Positions 8,501 to 19,679 of a DNA stretch of 64,000 bases are shown here, piece by piece. The notes under the pieces were generated by a model. It ran no database searches. It was not told where the DNA came from and worked only from the letters and a program-made list of their open reading frames with translations. A program made the translations under genes and the position numbers. The DNA is from Acanthornis magna (lineage: Eukaryota; Chordata; Aves; Passeriformes; Acanthizidae). Where the stretch lies: positions 186,001 through 250,000 of the forward strand of contig JAWUZG010000015.1 in NCBI GenBank assembly GCA_036785705.1, given 5' to 3'. The stretch's first letter is position 1. Each line of letters starts with the position of its first letter.

Positions 8501-11500
8501 AGGGAATGGGATTTTGAGACAGCAAGTGGAAAGAGCTGGGCCTGAGGGCAGGTCCCAGGAAGTTGCTCTGCATTTTGTTACCAGACCATGGAGGCAAAGC
8601 TGCAAGCTGAGCTGCAGGAAGCTCGGAGTGAAATCCAGGCAGAGCAGAAGAGGCATAAGGAAGAACTCCAAGGCATCAAAGAGGAAATGAATCTCCTCCT
8701 TGGGCAGAGCGAGGCTCTCCAAAAGCAGGTGAGTGAAACAGCAGTGGCACCACAGTCATCCAGCAGGGGCTCTGTGCCCTTCTTGCTTTTCCATGGCAGA
8801 GCAGCAGCTAACGTGGTGGTCCCTGGGGCTGCCTCGTGCTGTGGGCTCCATGGCAGCTGCTCTGAAGGCCCCTCAGTGCTCTGCTAAGTCTCAGCTGCTG
8901 CCCTGGACAGCTGGGCTGGTCCTCTGGGCTGTTGGCCAGCAACCATCAGCATGGATTCCTGCTGGCCTCTTCCTGCTAGCCTTGGTTGTGTGGAGCTTTT
9001 TCGGGTGCCCTTCGTGAGCCACTTGAGTTTTGAAATAAGTTGTCCATATCCATTGCAAATCTGGTCCTCTCAGAACAGGCAGGAACACAAAGTTGGCCTT
9101 TGCCTTTCCTCACAGCCTCTGCTGTGGCTGACAGTGGCAGGCTGTGGCTGTAGCCTCTGACTGCTTTGTTCTCTTTGACTTGAGGTGGGAGAGTTGACAT
9201 CTCAGCTGGCAGCCTCCAGGGAGTGGCAGGAAACCACTGTCCAGAGAGCCCAGCAAGATGTGAGGGATGCCCAGGAGCAGTCCATTCAGAAAGCGTTGGA
9301 GGTTGAGAATATCTGGAAGATGCTGGAGGAGGCAGAAAATCAGAACGAGGAGCTGCAAGGGAAACTGCAGAACTTGGAGAAGGAAAGGAGTCAATGGGAA
9401 GATGTAGCGCGTGAAAATTCAGAATATCAGACTTCCCCGAATGCCCTAGAGAGGGAAAATGCCAGGTAAGTGCAAGCCTGTGGGACTCTGCATTGTGAGC
9501 AATGGATTCCCTCAGGGGCTCTGGCAGCATTTCCTAAGTGGCAGAGTTCTGAACTCTCCCTGCAGATGTGTCTTGTTTTCTGGATGTTGTGTTTCCTTTT
9601 CTTTTAAGCCTTCAGTTACAGTTTTCTCTGAAGACAAAGGCTTTTGGGGTAGCTCTTTCCCTCTGGGGAGGTGTTGTGTTGTTAGGTGGGTGTGTTAACA
9701 CTGTCCCAGCTGCAGCGTAAGGGGCTGGACACATCCATCAGCTCCACCTTGGGTCCTGTAAGTTGAAGTTTTTGGGATCTGGATCAGCTCTGGCATTGTG
9801 ATGCCTTTGCTTGGCAGAACCATCTTAAGGCCCTGATTTCTGATAGAAGACAGATTCCCCTCAGAGGCACCCAAGAAACAAGAAGGTCTCTGTTGCGTCG
9901 TTGCTCATCAAATGGCCCCGGGTGCCTGGAAGAGGTCGAGCAGGGTCCCTGCCAGCCTCCACAGTGCACAGGTGTTAGTGACTGTGCAAAGAATGCAAGA
10001 AACAAGACCAAGGTTAGGGGGGCTTCTCCAGCTGATCAAGTCTTGTCAGTCTTCAGTGTTGCAGGATTCTTCTTGCAAGCAGAAGACAAGGAAAAGGCAG
10101 GCCACTCTTGCTTGCCTGGAGGTTTCTGCATCTGCCATCACGTTGTGCTCCAAGCCTCTGTCGCCACTTCTGCTATTGGCCTTTGTTTCTCTCCAGCAGA
10201 AAGTAGCATGGGTGCTGGTAAATCTTAGGGAACTTCCCAGAGGTCCCCTGGCTGTCAGGTGCTACTCCTCCTACCTGGACATACAAGATGGGGGAAGGAA
10301 AATGTCTCTTCCATGTTGACCAAAGCTTGTGCCCTTGGAGCCTGGTTAGTCAGAAGAGAATTGTTCCTCTCCCCTACTGTCTTCATTGCAAGACTTTGTT
10401 AGGTCCGTTTTCATATTCCCACCTTAAGAAGGAGGCAGGGCATGTAGGCAGGAACTCCCCATTCTTTCATGAAGAAAAGCAAAGTGGGCACATGCTGGGC
10501 TGTGAGCGCAGGGGCAACAAACAGCCAAGTTTAGACAAACTTCATCAGACAGAGCACTTTTCCCCGAGCTGGTGCAAGTGCTCAGAGTTGATAAAATGTG
10601 ATGTTACGTAGTAATGAGTTGCATGCTTCTCTTCTAGGCTGATTCTGTCTCTGAAGGAAAAGGATCTGTGCCTGAGAGCACTAGAAGAGAAGAACTTGGT
10701 GCTGAAGAACCAGGCGCGTCACCTTCATTGTGCTCTTCAGGAGGCCAAGCCGCTCAACTCCGAGCACAGAAGAGAACTGCAGGAGCTCAACATGCAGGTA
10801 ACCTGTGCCCTGGCATCCTCTTCTCCAGGGACACACAACACCACCTTCGGCTTGGAGGCCCCAACTGCTTTCTGCTCCCAGCAGCCTCCACTGCTGCCGT
10901 GTGCTGCCCGGGGCTGCTGCTGCACCCTGAGGCCAAGGCTGGATCTGGTGTCTGCTGCCACCAATATTTTCCCCACTTCTCTGCCGGGTGCTGGCAGGAA
11001 ATGTGGGAGGAGAAGCAGCAGCAGACTCCTTTGGAGCTTCTCCATCCCTCTGTTAGCAGTGTTGTCCCAGATGGAGTTGGTGCCTGTGCCGGGCGCTGAG
11101 CAATGTGGGCACGCAGACGTGGCTATGGCAGGCTGGGGAGGGCACTTCCACCGCAGCCAGTTCAGCCGGTGTTCAGAGCTGCACCCTCAAGGATGCCCAT
11201 TGCCCCCCTTTCCCTCTTTTCACGACATTTGTCTCAGTTGGAATCCTTGCTTCTGCGCCTTCTGTTTTGGGCATGTTTTTTGTTTGAAGTCATTTCTCCT
11301 TTGTTGCTCTCCCTACTGCCCATTCTGCTGCCCCAGGAGCAGTCCTGTCCCTGAGGCTCTGTGCATCCATCTTCCAGATGCAGGCCCTGCAGGAGGCAGT
11401 GCTGGAGAAGGAGGCTGCCCAGGCAACTGAGGAGAAGCAGCTGCTGCAGGAGCTGGAGGAGTCCCGAGCAGGAGAGCGGCGCTTCAGGGACTCTGTGCAC

Positions 11501-13411
11501 GTGCTGGAGGCTGAGGTGTCTGAGCTGCGTGTGAGGCTCCAGAGCTCTGAGGAAAGAGCAGAGGCCACGGCCACACAGCATAAGGCCTTGGAGCTGGAGC
11601 TGAGGAACACACAGGCTCAGAGGGACAATCTCAGGGCTCACAATCAGGAGCTGCTGAAGGCGTTGGAGGAAAGTGAACAAGGTACAGCTTCTCCTCTCCC
11701 ACTCACTGCCCCATCCTGTCTCACCAGCAGGGATCTCTGATGCCACACAGAGGAAAAGGGCAGTGTCCAGAGATGGCAGAGGGGAAAAACAACCAGCAGG
11801 AGATGTATCCATCCAAGTGCCAGAGAAACATGCCAGCCACTGGTGGCTGGCAGTGCCATCTGGCTGTGCTGTGGCTGATCCCGTGCACAGCTGGTGCCTT
11901 TCAGGTGCCATGTCAGTGCTAAGGAGCTGTAGCTGGATGCCTCAGCTCGACTGCCCCAAACTCCAGGCCCTGCCAGAGGCTCCAGGCTATTGGCCTCTCC
12001 GGAGCAGGGCTGCACAGGCATCCCCACTCCTTTCTCTGCCTTTGATTGCTCACTCTGCACAAGCCCAAGAGCAAACACACTTTCGTATTCCTCTGAACCT
12101 TGCCCCTTTCAGTCCTGCTTTTTTCTCTGCCTGGAAGTTTCCTTCATTTGTGTCAGTTTTTGGAAGTCCTTGTGGGCTTAGGGCCTGGCAAATACAGGCA
12201 GGCAGAGAAGACAGTGCTGTTGTCTCTGCAGGATGCACATCAGTTTGCCTTGGCTTTGCTTTTCCCCTTCTCCTTCCCTGGTGCAGACTGGAGGAGGGAA
12301 GAAGTCAAGGACACCTCCCGAGAAATTGCCCTGAAGACAGAGGCCACTAAAACACAGGAAGAGGCTGTGATTCTTCGTCAGGAGGTAGCATCTGTCCTGA
12401 AGAAACTGGAAAGCGTGGAGAAGGAACGGAAGGATGTGCTGGTGAGAATGGCCAATGCCATGAAGGGCCATTTCTTAGCTATGTTTGGAGCTTGTATGAA
12501 TATTTCTAAGGAGCACCTTTTTCCAGTTTAACTTTTCCAATTATATTCTTCTGAACAAGGAGGAAAACATGATGGTGTCCTGTCAAGCCCAGTTACAGTT
12601 TTGGCTGCTGATTTTCCTCCATGCTGGAGTTTTGTTCCCTAGAAGCTTTAGTTCTCAATGCCCATGCTTGTCTCTATGGGCATTGCATGGTTTGGGCAAT
12701 TCCTCGTGTCCAGACCCATGTTCCGATTTCTAAATATCTGGCCCTGGCACAAGGGGGGAGAAGACCAAGTTTGCTGTTAATAGAAAGGTGCTTGGCCTTG
12801 GCCATCTGAGAGCAGCCAGTGAAGAGAAAAGAGAGAAAAGCAAAGTGCAGATCCAGATAAGGACACGTCCCTGCAAGGGGAGAACTTGTCCTGAGTGCCA
12901 GCAGAGAATGACAGACTGATCTGGCCGTTGCTGCTTCAAGAGAGGACAGTGGGGCTCTCGGGGATGGAGCCATGGAAACTCCACACAGGAGAGGTCGAAA
13001 ACCATGCCTGTTACCCCAAACCCAGGGAATGAAATGTTGGGTGTGTTTGCTCTTCCCTTTCTCCCTGATGGAGAGCACATCCTCACGGCACTGCCTAAAT
13101 CCTGCTTAGGGAGGACTGAAATGCTGGCTGCAGTTCTGGCAGCTCCTCCTCAAAGGAGCACTCGAGTGGAGCTGCAAGAGGTCGGGGAAGAGCAGAAAGG
13201 AAGCTGGGATGGGCTGAGCGAGCTGGGAAAGACACAGCGTCAAGGGGGGGCCCAGCAAAGGTCTGCAGCATCCCGAGAGGCAGGGAGAGAGGGGCAGTCT
13301 GTGCCGGCCCCTGGGGCAGGAGTCCAGATCTGGGATGGAAAGCAAACTGAGAGAAGGAATGAGTGGCTCTTTGTCTCTCTTTTGCAGCTGGGGCCCGGGG
13401 CAGGAGGCTGA
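5549..13411 (+). CDS. CEP250-like (C-Nap1-like) coiled-coil gene, copy A
   Basis: Exons: 5549-5742, 6095-6222, 6414-6583, 7387-7566, 8174-8308, 8585-8728, 9185-9465, 10638-10797, 11378-11681, 12287-12441, 13388-13411 (TGA). All have AG acceptors and GT donors, and phases join without a break into 624 codons. The product is almost wholly Glu/Gln/Leu/Lys-rich coiled coil. Segments such as LGREKAALEGRL, ESSLFAAQQ, QAKEVIEGE, and SETLLQTQAEL closely match the central rod of vertebrate CEP250 as I recall it. CEP250 is about 2400 residues in human and links the two centrioles at the centrosome; rootletin (CROCC) is the nearest relative. Only about a quarter of CEP250 is represented: N-terminal and most C-terminal rod are absent, and the last exon adds LGPGAGG then stop. 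The start is not certain: an in-frame ATG at 5132 is open into the first exon. Whether a protein is made, and whether it reaches centrosomes, is unknown. Confidence 0.82.
6883..6976 (+). repeat. 17-bp minisatellite, 6 units (copy A)
   Basis: CAGATG recurs at 6883, 6900, 6917, 6934, 6951 and 6968, an exact 17-bp period. Units are variants of CAGATGCCAACGCAGAG. It lies in the intron after the exon ending at 6583. Copy A has two fewer units than B-D. Confidence 0.95.
13004..13387 (+). other. Open frame leading into terminal exon (copy A)
   Basis: The 384 bases before the last acceptor are open in the frame of the LGPGAGG terminus and include a charged, helix-compatible part (VELQEVGEEQ, SELGKTQRQGGAQQR). 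It could be a relic of a lost CEP250 exon or an alternative 5' extension of the last exon. No convincing internal acceptor/donor pair was found. Equivalent frames end at 29010, 44644 and 60279. Confidence 0.25.
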
Positions 13412-13668
13412 AGCAGGTCGGAACAAGGGTGTCAGCCAGCACCTCTCGACCGCTTCAGCACTGCCTCGCAAACGCACGGCAGCACACCTGCAGCTCCCGC
13501 CCAGGGGCCTCCAGACTCTGCAGCACCTGAGCAGGGCCTTGCGCCTCTCTCAGTAGGCCCTGCTGCACTGGCAGCTGACCATGAGGGCAGCGGCGGCGGC
13601 AGGACCACCCTGAGCTGTGTGGGGAGGAGCCAGGAGCCCTCCTGTGCCTCGGCAGCTGCCACTCCCTC

Positions 13669-13770
13669 TGTAAATACTGGGAAGATGTAAATAGTGTAGA
13701 TAGAAAGATAGTGAGGCTGTAAATAGAGTAATTTCATTTAAAAATGCCACTTTCTTTAAAACTGTAAATA
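13669..13770 (+). promoter_or_regulatory. Cluster of four Pumilio-type motifs in 3' UTR (copy A)
   Basis: TGTAAATA occurs at 13669-13676, 13686-13693, 13718-13725 and 13763-13770, all on the transcript strand and all within 121 bases upstream of the poly(A) signal end. UGUANAUA is the established recognition element of Pumilio (PUF) proteins, which act through 3' UTRs, often in germ cells. Binding is inferred from motif and position only. Confidence 0.6.
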
Positions 13771-13784
13771 TACCAGTGCTTGGG

Positions 13785-13790
13785 AATAAA
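13785..13790 (+). terminator. Poly(A) signal AATAAA (copy A)
   Basis: Canonical hexamer about 375 bases after the TGA, with a T-rich element (CTTGTTTTTCAC) about 25 bases downstream. Cleavage is expected near 13805. This sets the 3' end of the CEP250-like transcript. Confidence 0.75.
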
Positions 13791-14481
13791 CATTCTTATC
13801 TGGAAAAGATGAGACTTGTTTTTCACTGGTCCAGTGAGGCTCTTGCCAGCTCTTGTGCCATTTCCCCTCCAGGGGCCAGAGCTGTTCCCTGTGATGAGAA
13901 ATGGGAATTTGAGGTGATACCGAACCAAGGGGTGAAGAGAGCACCATTGGGATTGGCGATGGGTGAGAGACTGAGTGTTTCTTCTTTTCCCTTTTCTGTC
14001 TTTTTTCCCCTGTTCCTTTTCCCTTTCTCTTTTTCCTTCCAAGGCCCTGGCACTCTGCCGGGACGCTTGGCTTGCCGCACTGTTACCACCACAGCCAGCC
14101 CGAGGGGCAGCTCGGCTGCTCTCCACAGGCTGTCAGTGCCCAGCTCCAGCCCTGCCACAGCCCGAGGCCACAGATGCCATGGGGAGGCTGTCCCGGCAGG
14201 GAGAGCTGCTCTCCACCTGCCAGTGGCTGCACGGGGGCCAGGCCCATGCTCTCTGGCACCTACAAGTCTGTAGCGTTGAAAGCCCCGGCTGTGCGAAACA
14301 GATCCTGGGAATTAAGCAGCTGCAGACCTTTGACGTTCAGTATCTTTCCTTCCCTCTTCAGGCTGGGCTGCATTTTTCTTTTTTTTTCTCTCTTTTTCTT
14401 TGAAAATCCCCCTTGAATCAGAAAAAGCCATGAACTGAGTGCCGTGAATGATTTTTCTCCTGCCCCCTTTTTCTCTTTCTT

Positions 14482-14697
14482 CCTCTCTCTCCATCTCTCT
14501 CCATCTCTCTCCATCTCTCTCCATCTCTCTCCATCTCTCTCCATCTCTCTCCATCTCTCTCCATCTCTCTCCATCTCTCTCCTTCTCTCTCCTTCTCTCT
14601 CCTTCTCTCTCCTTCTCTCTCCTTCTCTCTCCTTCTCTCTCCTTCTCTCTCCTTCTCTCTCCTTCTCTCTCCTTCTCTCTCCTTCTCTCTCTCTTTC
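14482..14697 (+). repeat. CT-rich decamer tract, 20 units (copy A)
   Basis: Perfect 10-bp period: 9 decamers with CCAT then 11 with CCTT in the frame CTCTCTCCWT. It is a long homopurine/homopyrimidine tract. Long Arg/Glu-rich open frames on the - strand here come only from the repeat. Confidence 0.97.
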
Positions 14698-15198
14698 TCC
14701 CTTTCTTATTTCTTCCCTTCTCCCAAGCCCAAGGGCCAAAAGCAGCACAGCCTCAGCAGGGATCACGCCTGCGAGCTGGGGCCTCCAGCCCAGCACCACC
14801 TGCTCAGATGCTTTCTGGGCATAAGCAGAGCTGTCCTTTGCTCCCTGCTGACGGCTCGAGGGCCTCGGGGAACCTGTGCGCCCGTGCAGCCCCGAGCACT
14901 GTCAGATGTGCCCTCCGCAGCGGTGTTGCCGTGGCAGGCAGAGCGAGAGGTGGGGCTGAGGCCTGAGCCAGACAGAGGCCCTGCAACAGGCAGGTGCAGC
15001 TCTTCTTTTCCCCACAGGCTTTGTGCCCTGCTCGGAAACCAAGTCCCATCCAATGGAGCACAAAACCTCCCTCAGACACAGACGAGTGTTCTTAAAGATG
15101 ACTGAAAAATACCTGCGGGGGACTGAGTGGGCCTGAGTTGAGCCAAGGGGGAACGGTTCCCTTTGGGAATAACAAGATCACTTTTCCTTTCTTTGTGT

Positions 15199-15227
15199 GG
15201 CCAGCTGAGTGACTCACTTGGCTGGCC
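15199..15227. promoter_or_regulatory. AP-1-like site within a palindrome (A/B)
   Basis: GGCCAGC (15199-15205) and its perfect inverse GCTGGCC (15221-15227) flank TGAGTGACTCA. The TGACTCA at 15210-15216 is the consensus AP-1/TRE core. Function is inferred from motif alone. Confidence 0.3.
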
Positions 15228-15345
15228 ATGCTCCTGAAACTTGCATCCTGCTTGCTCTGACTTTGGTCTGCATGCCTATGGGGGCAAGGGAAGATGGAGA
15301 CTGCGAGTCCCAGTGAGCTGCTCCATCAGCACACCGGTGCCTTGC

Positions 15346-15633
15346 TGTCTTGGTTTGAAAGAGAGGTGTCTGCTAAGGAAGGTAGGAACCTCCTTTAGAA
15401 TAGAGAATGTGACCCTTCCCTTCCCTCTGAATTATTATAACTTTGGAATCAAGGGCTTTCAGGCAAAGATATGGGAAAAGGAATAACAGTTCCTTACTAG
15501 TATCTATAAGGAGGCAAACAAGCAACAACAACAGTAGCAATAACAAACAAAAACTAGAAAAACCCAGTGGCACGTGTCCGTGGGCTGCCAAGCACTTTCC
15601 CATTTGGTGCAGTCACGGTCACAGCCAGCGGGG
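15346..15633 (+). mobile_element. Truncated LTR, 5' part (A/B junction)
   Basis: Starts TGTCTTGGTTTGAAAGAG and continues with GTGTCTGCTAAGGAAGG, GAATTATTATAA and AGGCAAAGATATGGGAA, in the order found in a common songbird ERVL-type LTR as I recall it. Only the 5' part is present. The right end is uncertain; it is placed where sequence becomes colinear with the internal duplicate at 2524. I found no matching target-site duplication. Confidence 0.65.
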
Positions 15634-15837
15634 GCTGCCTCCCTGCCTGGCCCCGTGTCTCCAGACACACACTGGCCTCTCTTGCACAGCCCCCAGCAAG
15701 AGCTTTTTGCCCCCAGTGTTGTCTGGTGCAATTCAGGGGTCTCTGGGCAGAGATGTCCTTGCCTGCATGTCCAGAGGTCCTTTTGCTCCGTGTTTGCTGA
15801 CAGGTTTCTCTGACCTTTTCTCCCATCCAATGTGCAG

Positions 15838-18456
15838 GTGCAACAAAAAGGGAGGAGTGCCAAGAAAATATTTGGGACATTTGACATCTCGGATGCCAAG
15901 AGATTGGATGTGCCCCAGTCTGCCCAGCACAGCAGGTTGACTTCTGGACAGGTGAGAACAGACTCTTCCTTGGTGGCAGGAACACAGCCCTCGGCAAAGC
16001 ACACGTCCGTCAGAAAGCAGAGGAGCAGCTGTGAGCTGAGCTGTTCTGCCCAGGCCAGGAGAGCCCTGAGCGCTGCTCCCAGGGCTGGCATCTCCTCGGC
16101 TCCAGAGCAGACTGAGAGCTCTGTGCCGCAGCTGCTGTGGCTGTGCCCGCTGTAAAGCGAGAGGAGGTGGCAGCAGCTGCCTCTCTGCCAGCAGCCAGCC
16201 CTGCAGCCACAAGGCTGTGGTGTCAGGAAAGAAGAGTTGGAGGAGTTTCAAGGCCTCAGCAGTGCTTGAAGGCTCATTCTCCCACTGGGCTTTGTTGCCC
16301 ACATTGTGCTCTGCTCCTGTGTGGAATGCTGTGTAGTTTGGCAGAGGGAGAGTTTGCTCCCTGTTTGTGGGCTGGCTGTCCAGGAGCTTGCTGTTCAAAG
16401 CAGCTCCTGGCCCAAAGCTGGCCATGGGGAGCTGCTCCTGCCGTGCCCACGCAAGGGGAGGCACCACGTGGGGGGTTGGATTTGGCATGGGAAGGAATGG
16501 AGCAGGTGAGCAGAGCGGTGGACTAAACTGAGCAGAGTTTTGGACCGAGGGCTGAACAGCAGCTGCCCTGCTGGTGCTTCGAGGATGCTTCCCGAGACAA
16601 GAGATTTCTGAGGGACAGCACTTGAAGTGTTTGAAACAAGGGACTCATCTCTGTCAAAAACGAGGCAGCTCTCTTTGTTTTATAAAAAACAAAACTCAAA
16701 TTTAGTAAGAACACAAAACCAGGAGGAATAAAATCATAAAAGAAATCCAGGTCCCAGTGATCAGAGACACTTAATGCCAAAAAAAAGGCAAAATGACCCA
16801 AGACAAGGAGATCAACAGTGCTCGAGCTTGCTAGTGATGCCTTCAGGTATTTCTAGTTTTTTACTCTTCATGTAGCTGTAACTTGCTGTAGTTCTGTGCT
16901 TCTTACAAAGTGCTAAAATCCCCCGCTCCCAGCACCTTTAGCCAAAACAAGGCTCTCTGAGTACAGATTCAAGGACATGTTCATTGCCTTAGGGCCCAAA
17001 AATATGTAAACAACTGTGAGATGGGGGGAGCAGGCCTGGGGTGGTTAACATCATCACCTGAGAGTGTGATTGGAGAATTAAGGGCCAATATGCTATCTTT
17101 TAGCAATCTTTTAGGCCAATCTTTTAGGCAACACTAGGGCTCAATTCCAAGCAAAAGAAAGGTTGGAAAGCCGGCCTAGTTCTTCCAGCACCGGGCTATG
17201 CCTGGGTTAGTCCCGAGCAGAGAGTCCCAGCAGTTGACTCCGGAACTCGCGCAGGCAAAAGAGCAGGCTCCTGCACCTGTGTGTCATTTTCCTACCCCTC
17301 TTGGCCCCTCTCAGCACCACCCATTGCCGCGCCTCCCAGCTAGGAACTGATTGGTAGAGTTCCTTTAATGTCCAGTTCATTAGATGGAGTCCTGGCGATG
17401 ACGTAAGGTCCTTTTGACCAATGGCTCGTTGTCTCCGGGCAGGGGTGTTCCTCAGACTTTTAGGCGGGAAAACTTTCTCATTACAATTCAGGTTTCCATG
17501 GTGCTAAGTGTCAGAGCAGCTAAATTTAGCCTCTCAGCCAGGGGTGAGGGCTTGTTTCTCTTCTTAAGCACAGCCTCATCTGAAAAAAGAGCTCCAAAAA
17601 ATTTATCAAGTTTTCTCTTTTATATGACCCCTGAGTCTTCAAACTCAAGTTTTTAACTTCTAAACTCCTTGTTTTGAACTTTGTCAATAACTTCAACGGG
17701 TTCACCTTTTACTAGTTCTTTAATTCCTTGTCACCGAAAGCCAAAATCTCCCATTTCGTGTATGACATCTCTCTGAATACTCAGCAGGCTGTTGGAGCAG
17801 AAGGGAAGTGGCTGTCAGAGCACTCAAGGAAAGGTGCGGAATGTCTGCAGGCTTGGGTTGCAGCACCAGCAAAGGAGAAGACAGAGAAGGCTGAATCAAC
17901 CACAGAGCCCCGGAGAGCTGGCGAGCAGGTAAAGTGGGCATTCGCTGCCTCTGCAAAGCCTCAGGCTCCTCTGCAGCACGACACGTTTGCCCAGGCAGCG
18001 CTTTGGAGTCCCCTGCTTATTTCCTTCCCTCTCCGTGTCCCTGCTGTGGGCACACCCTTTGGTTTGTTCTCTCCCTTGTGGCAGCCCATGGCTTTCACCA
18101 AGGCACCTTCACTCCGCTGCCTCCCTCCCTGGCCCCGTGTCTCCAGACACACACTGGCCTCTCTTGCACAGCCCCCAGCAAGAGCTTTTTGCCCCCAGTG
18201 TTGTCTGGTGCAATTCAGGGTCTCTGGGCAGAGATGTCCCTGCCTGCACGTCCAGAGGTCCTTTTGCTCCGTGTTTGCTGACAGGTTTCTCTGACCTTTT
18301 CTCCCATCCAATGTGCAGGTGCAACGTGAAGAGAGGAGAATCAGAAGTTTTAGGAGAGTTTTCCATCGGGGCTACTTGACGTTGTCTATCTCCCAGTCAG
18401 CTTCTGGAAGTGAAGAGTCCTCGAGTTGCTCGGGGAAGGAGCAGCCCTCCTTCTGA
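15838..18456 (+). CDS. Unrecognised three-exon gene end, copy B
   Basis: Exons 15838-15951, about 17716-17928, 18319-18456 (stop included). The last exon encodes FHRG where copy A has FNRG; otherwise the peptide is as in A. Confidence 0.4.
17350..17422. promoter_or_regulatory. CCAAT/CRE cluster, one CCAAT lost (copy B)
   Basis: Same arrangement as in A, but the middle inverted CCAAT is ATTAG at 17379-17383. The outer CCAAT boxes and TGACGTAA are intact. Confidence 0.4.
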
Positions 18457-18488
18457 GGCACAGCCTGCAGAGAAAAGGGGTCAGTTGC

Positions 18489-19399
18489 TGTTATGATCCA
18501 GTTATTAAGGTTCTTAGAAATACCTCTGCCCGAATTGAAGTGCAAACGAGACCCTCTGCCAGTCAATAGTATGGGTTTTATTGTATAGTAAATATGAGAG
18601 AGAGAGAGGAAAAGAGAGAAAGGGAGAAGTAGGGAAAGAGGTGGGGGGGGGACAGAAAGAGAGTGACAGAGACAGAAAAAAAGAATATCACCATCCGTGG
18701 ATCCCAAGGATGTAGCGTTGATCCTCTCCACCTTGGTCTCTCTTGGTGGTGATGGTCCCCCTGAAAAGCACAGAATCCCATGGGTTACTATACACTCAGG
18801 CCAGGTGGCCATGTCCAGGCATGTGCCCCAGGGGGAAGGGACAGTCCCTTGCAGCAGACTCTGCTTGCATCACATGCAGTCCTGTGGGGCAAGGCCTAGC
18901 ATTTTGGGGAGGCTTTGATGGATTATGACACCCCCTCAGCTGCCTCTCACATGAATGTCCCTTGGATGTGGCCTGTGGGCTTGGGGCTTCCACAGCTGGG
19001 CAAATCTGTGTAACAGAGGATGGGTGTTTATTGCCTCTCACCAGAGGTTATGCCACTGCACCCAAAACCTCCTCCTCCCCGCCTTGGTTGGGGGGAGAAG
19101 TCTGTGTAGACCTGGCTTTGTGAGCTGTGCTCTCCCCCCAGCCCAAATTCAGCCGGGGATGAGTCTCAGTGCAGCTGGTGGCTTTGGCCTTTGTGGATGC
19201 ATACCTTTCCTGCAGCCTTGAGATGACTGAGCAATAGGTTTCCTTTTGTCTGATCTTAGCAGTTTGACTTTGAGTCCAAAGTCCCAGTCAGGTATCCTCA
19301 CCGAGGCTTCTTTGGTTGTAGTTTCTTTATACAGTTTTTGTTACAATGAGCAAAACTTTATATCAATGTTTGAGGCATGAACTATTTCAGTCTCTGACA
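18489..19399 (-). mobile_element. Solo LTR (copy B)
   Basis: 911 bp with the same TG...CA ends and GTTGC duplication (18484-18488 and 19400-19404). A private C-to-T change falls in the minus-strand TATA neighbourhood (TATATCAATG). Confidence 0.85.
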
Positions 19400-19679
19400 G
19401 TTGCCCCAGTGTGTGCTTTGTAAATCTCTGTTGGGTTCCTAAGTCCTGTCAGAAGTCTCTCTACTAGAGCTGTGATGGCTGAGGAGCAAGGTCTTCCTGA
19501 GCCCGCTGTCCCCAGCTTCATCCTGGAGTGCTGAAGATGGGATCAGTGACTCTTCAGGCCTCTTCATTCTTCTGACCGGGCTTTGTCTCTGCAGTCACTG
19601 TAAAAACTTCAAGAAGTCCAGAGAAAAGCTGCACTAACCCACGGGAATCCCGGAGCCAAGCGCCTTGTGTCTGCGTCAG

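Larger units (their letters stand above)
13804..15345. other. Post-gene stretch without recognised gene (copy A)
   Basis: No gene I can name. Possible + strand exons exist: 13873-13962 (CTCCAG acceptor, GATGG|GTGAGA donor) followed by an 81-bp pyrimidine-rich intron and an exon from 14044; and a possible last exon after the CCCCACAG acceptor near 15018. They may be 5' exons of the unrecognised gene that ends in the next unit. The stretch also holds the CT decamer tract and the AP-1-like palindrome. Equivalents: 29427-30978, 45061-46612, 60696-62247. Confidence 0.4.
1..15593 (+). repeat. Tandem unit copy A (15593 bp)
   Basis: First complete unit of a head-to-tail array with a period of about 15.6 kb. 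The same order of exons, LTR, CR1 fragment, simple repeats and 3' UTR recurs at offsets of 15592-15636 through the window. Copy A is the most divergent: it has 6 instead of 8 minisatellite units, 20 instead of 21 CT decamers, and private bases at many sites shared by B-D. The unit start is arbitrary (first base of the window) and falls inside a truncated LTR. Confidence 0.98.

Noticed and set aside
10696..11430. 244-codon open frame
   Set aside because: It is the exon at 10638-10797 read in its own frame past a good donor (CAG|GTAACC) into the intron. In copy C an intronic indel breaks it while exons stay intact.
11234..11911. 225-codon - strand frame opposite the exon at 11378-11681
   Set aside because: Antisense shadow of a Glu/Leu/Gln-rich exon, rich in Leu and Gln as expected.
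14260..14824. Long Arg/Glu-rich (- strand) and Ser/Leu-rich (+ strand) open frames
   Set aside because: They are translations of the CT decamer tract; the reading frames stay open because the repeat contains no stops.
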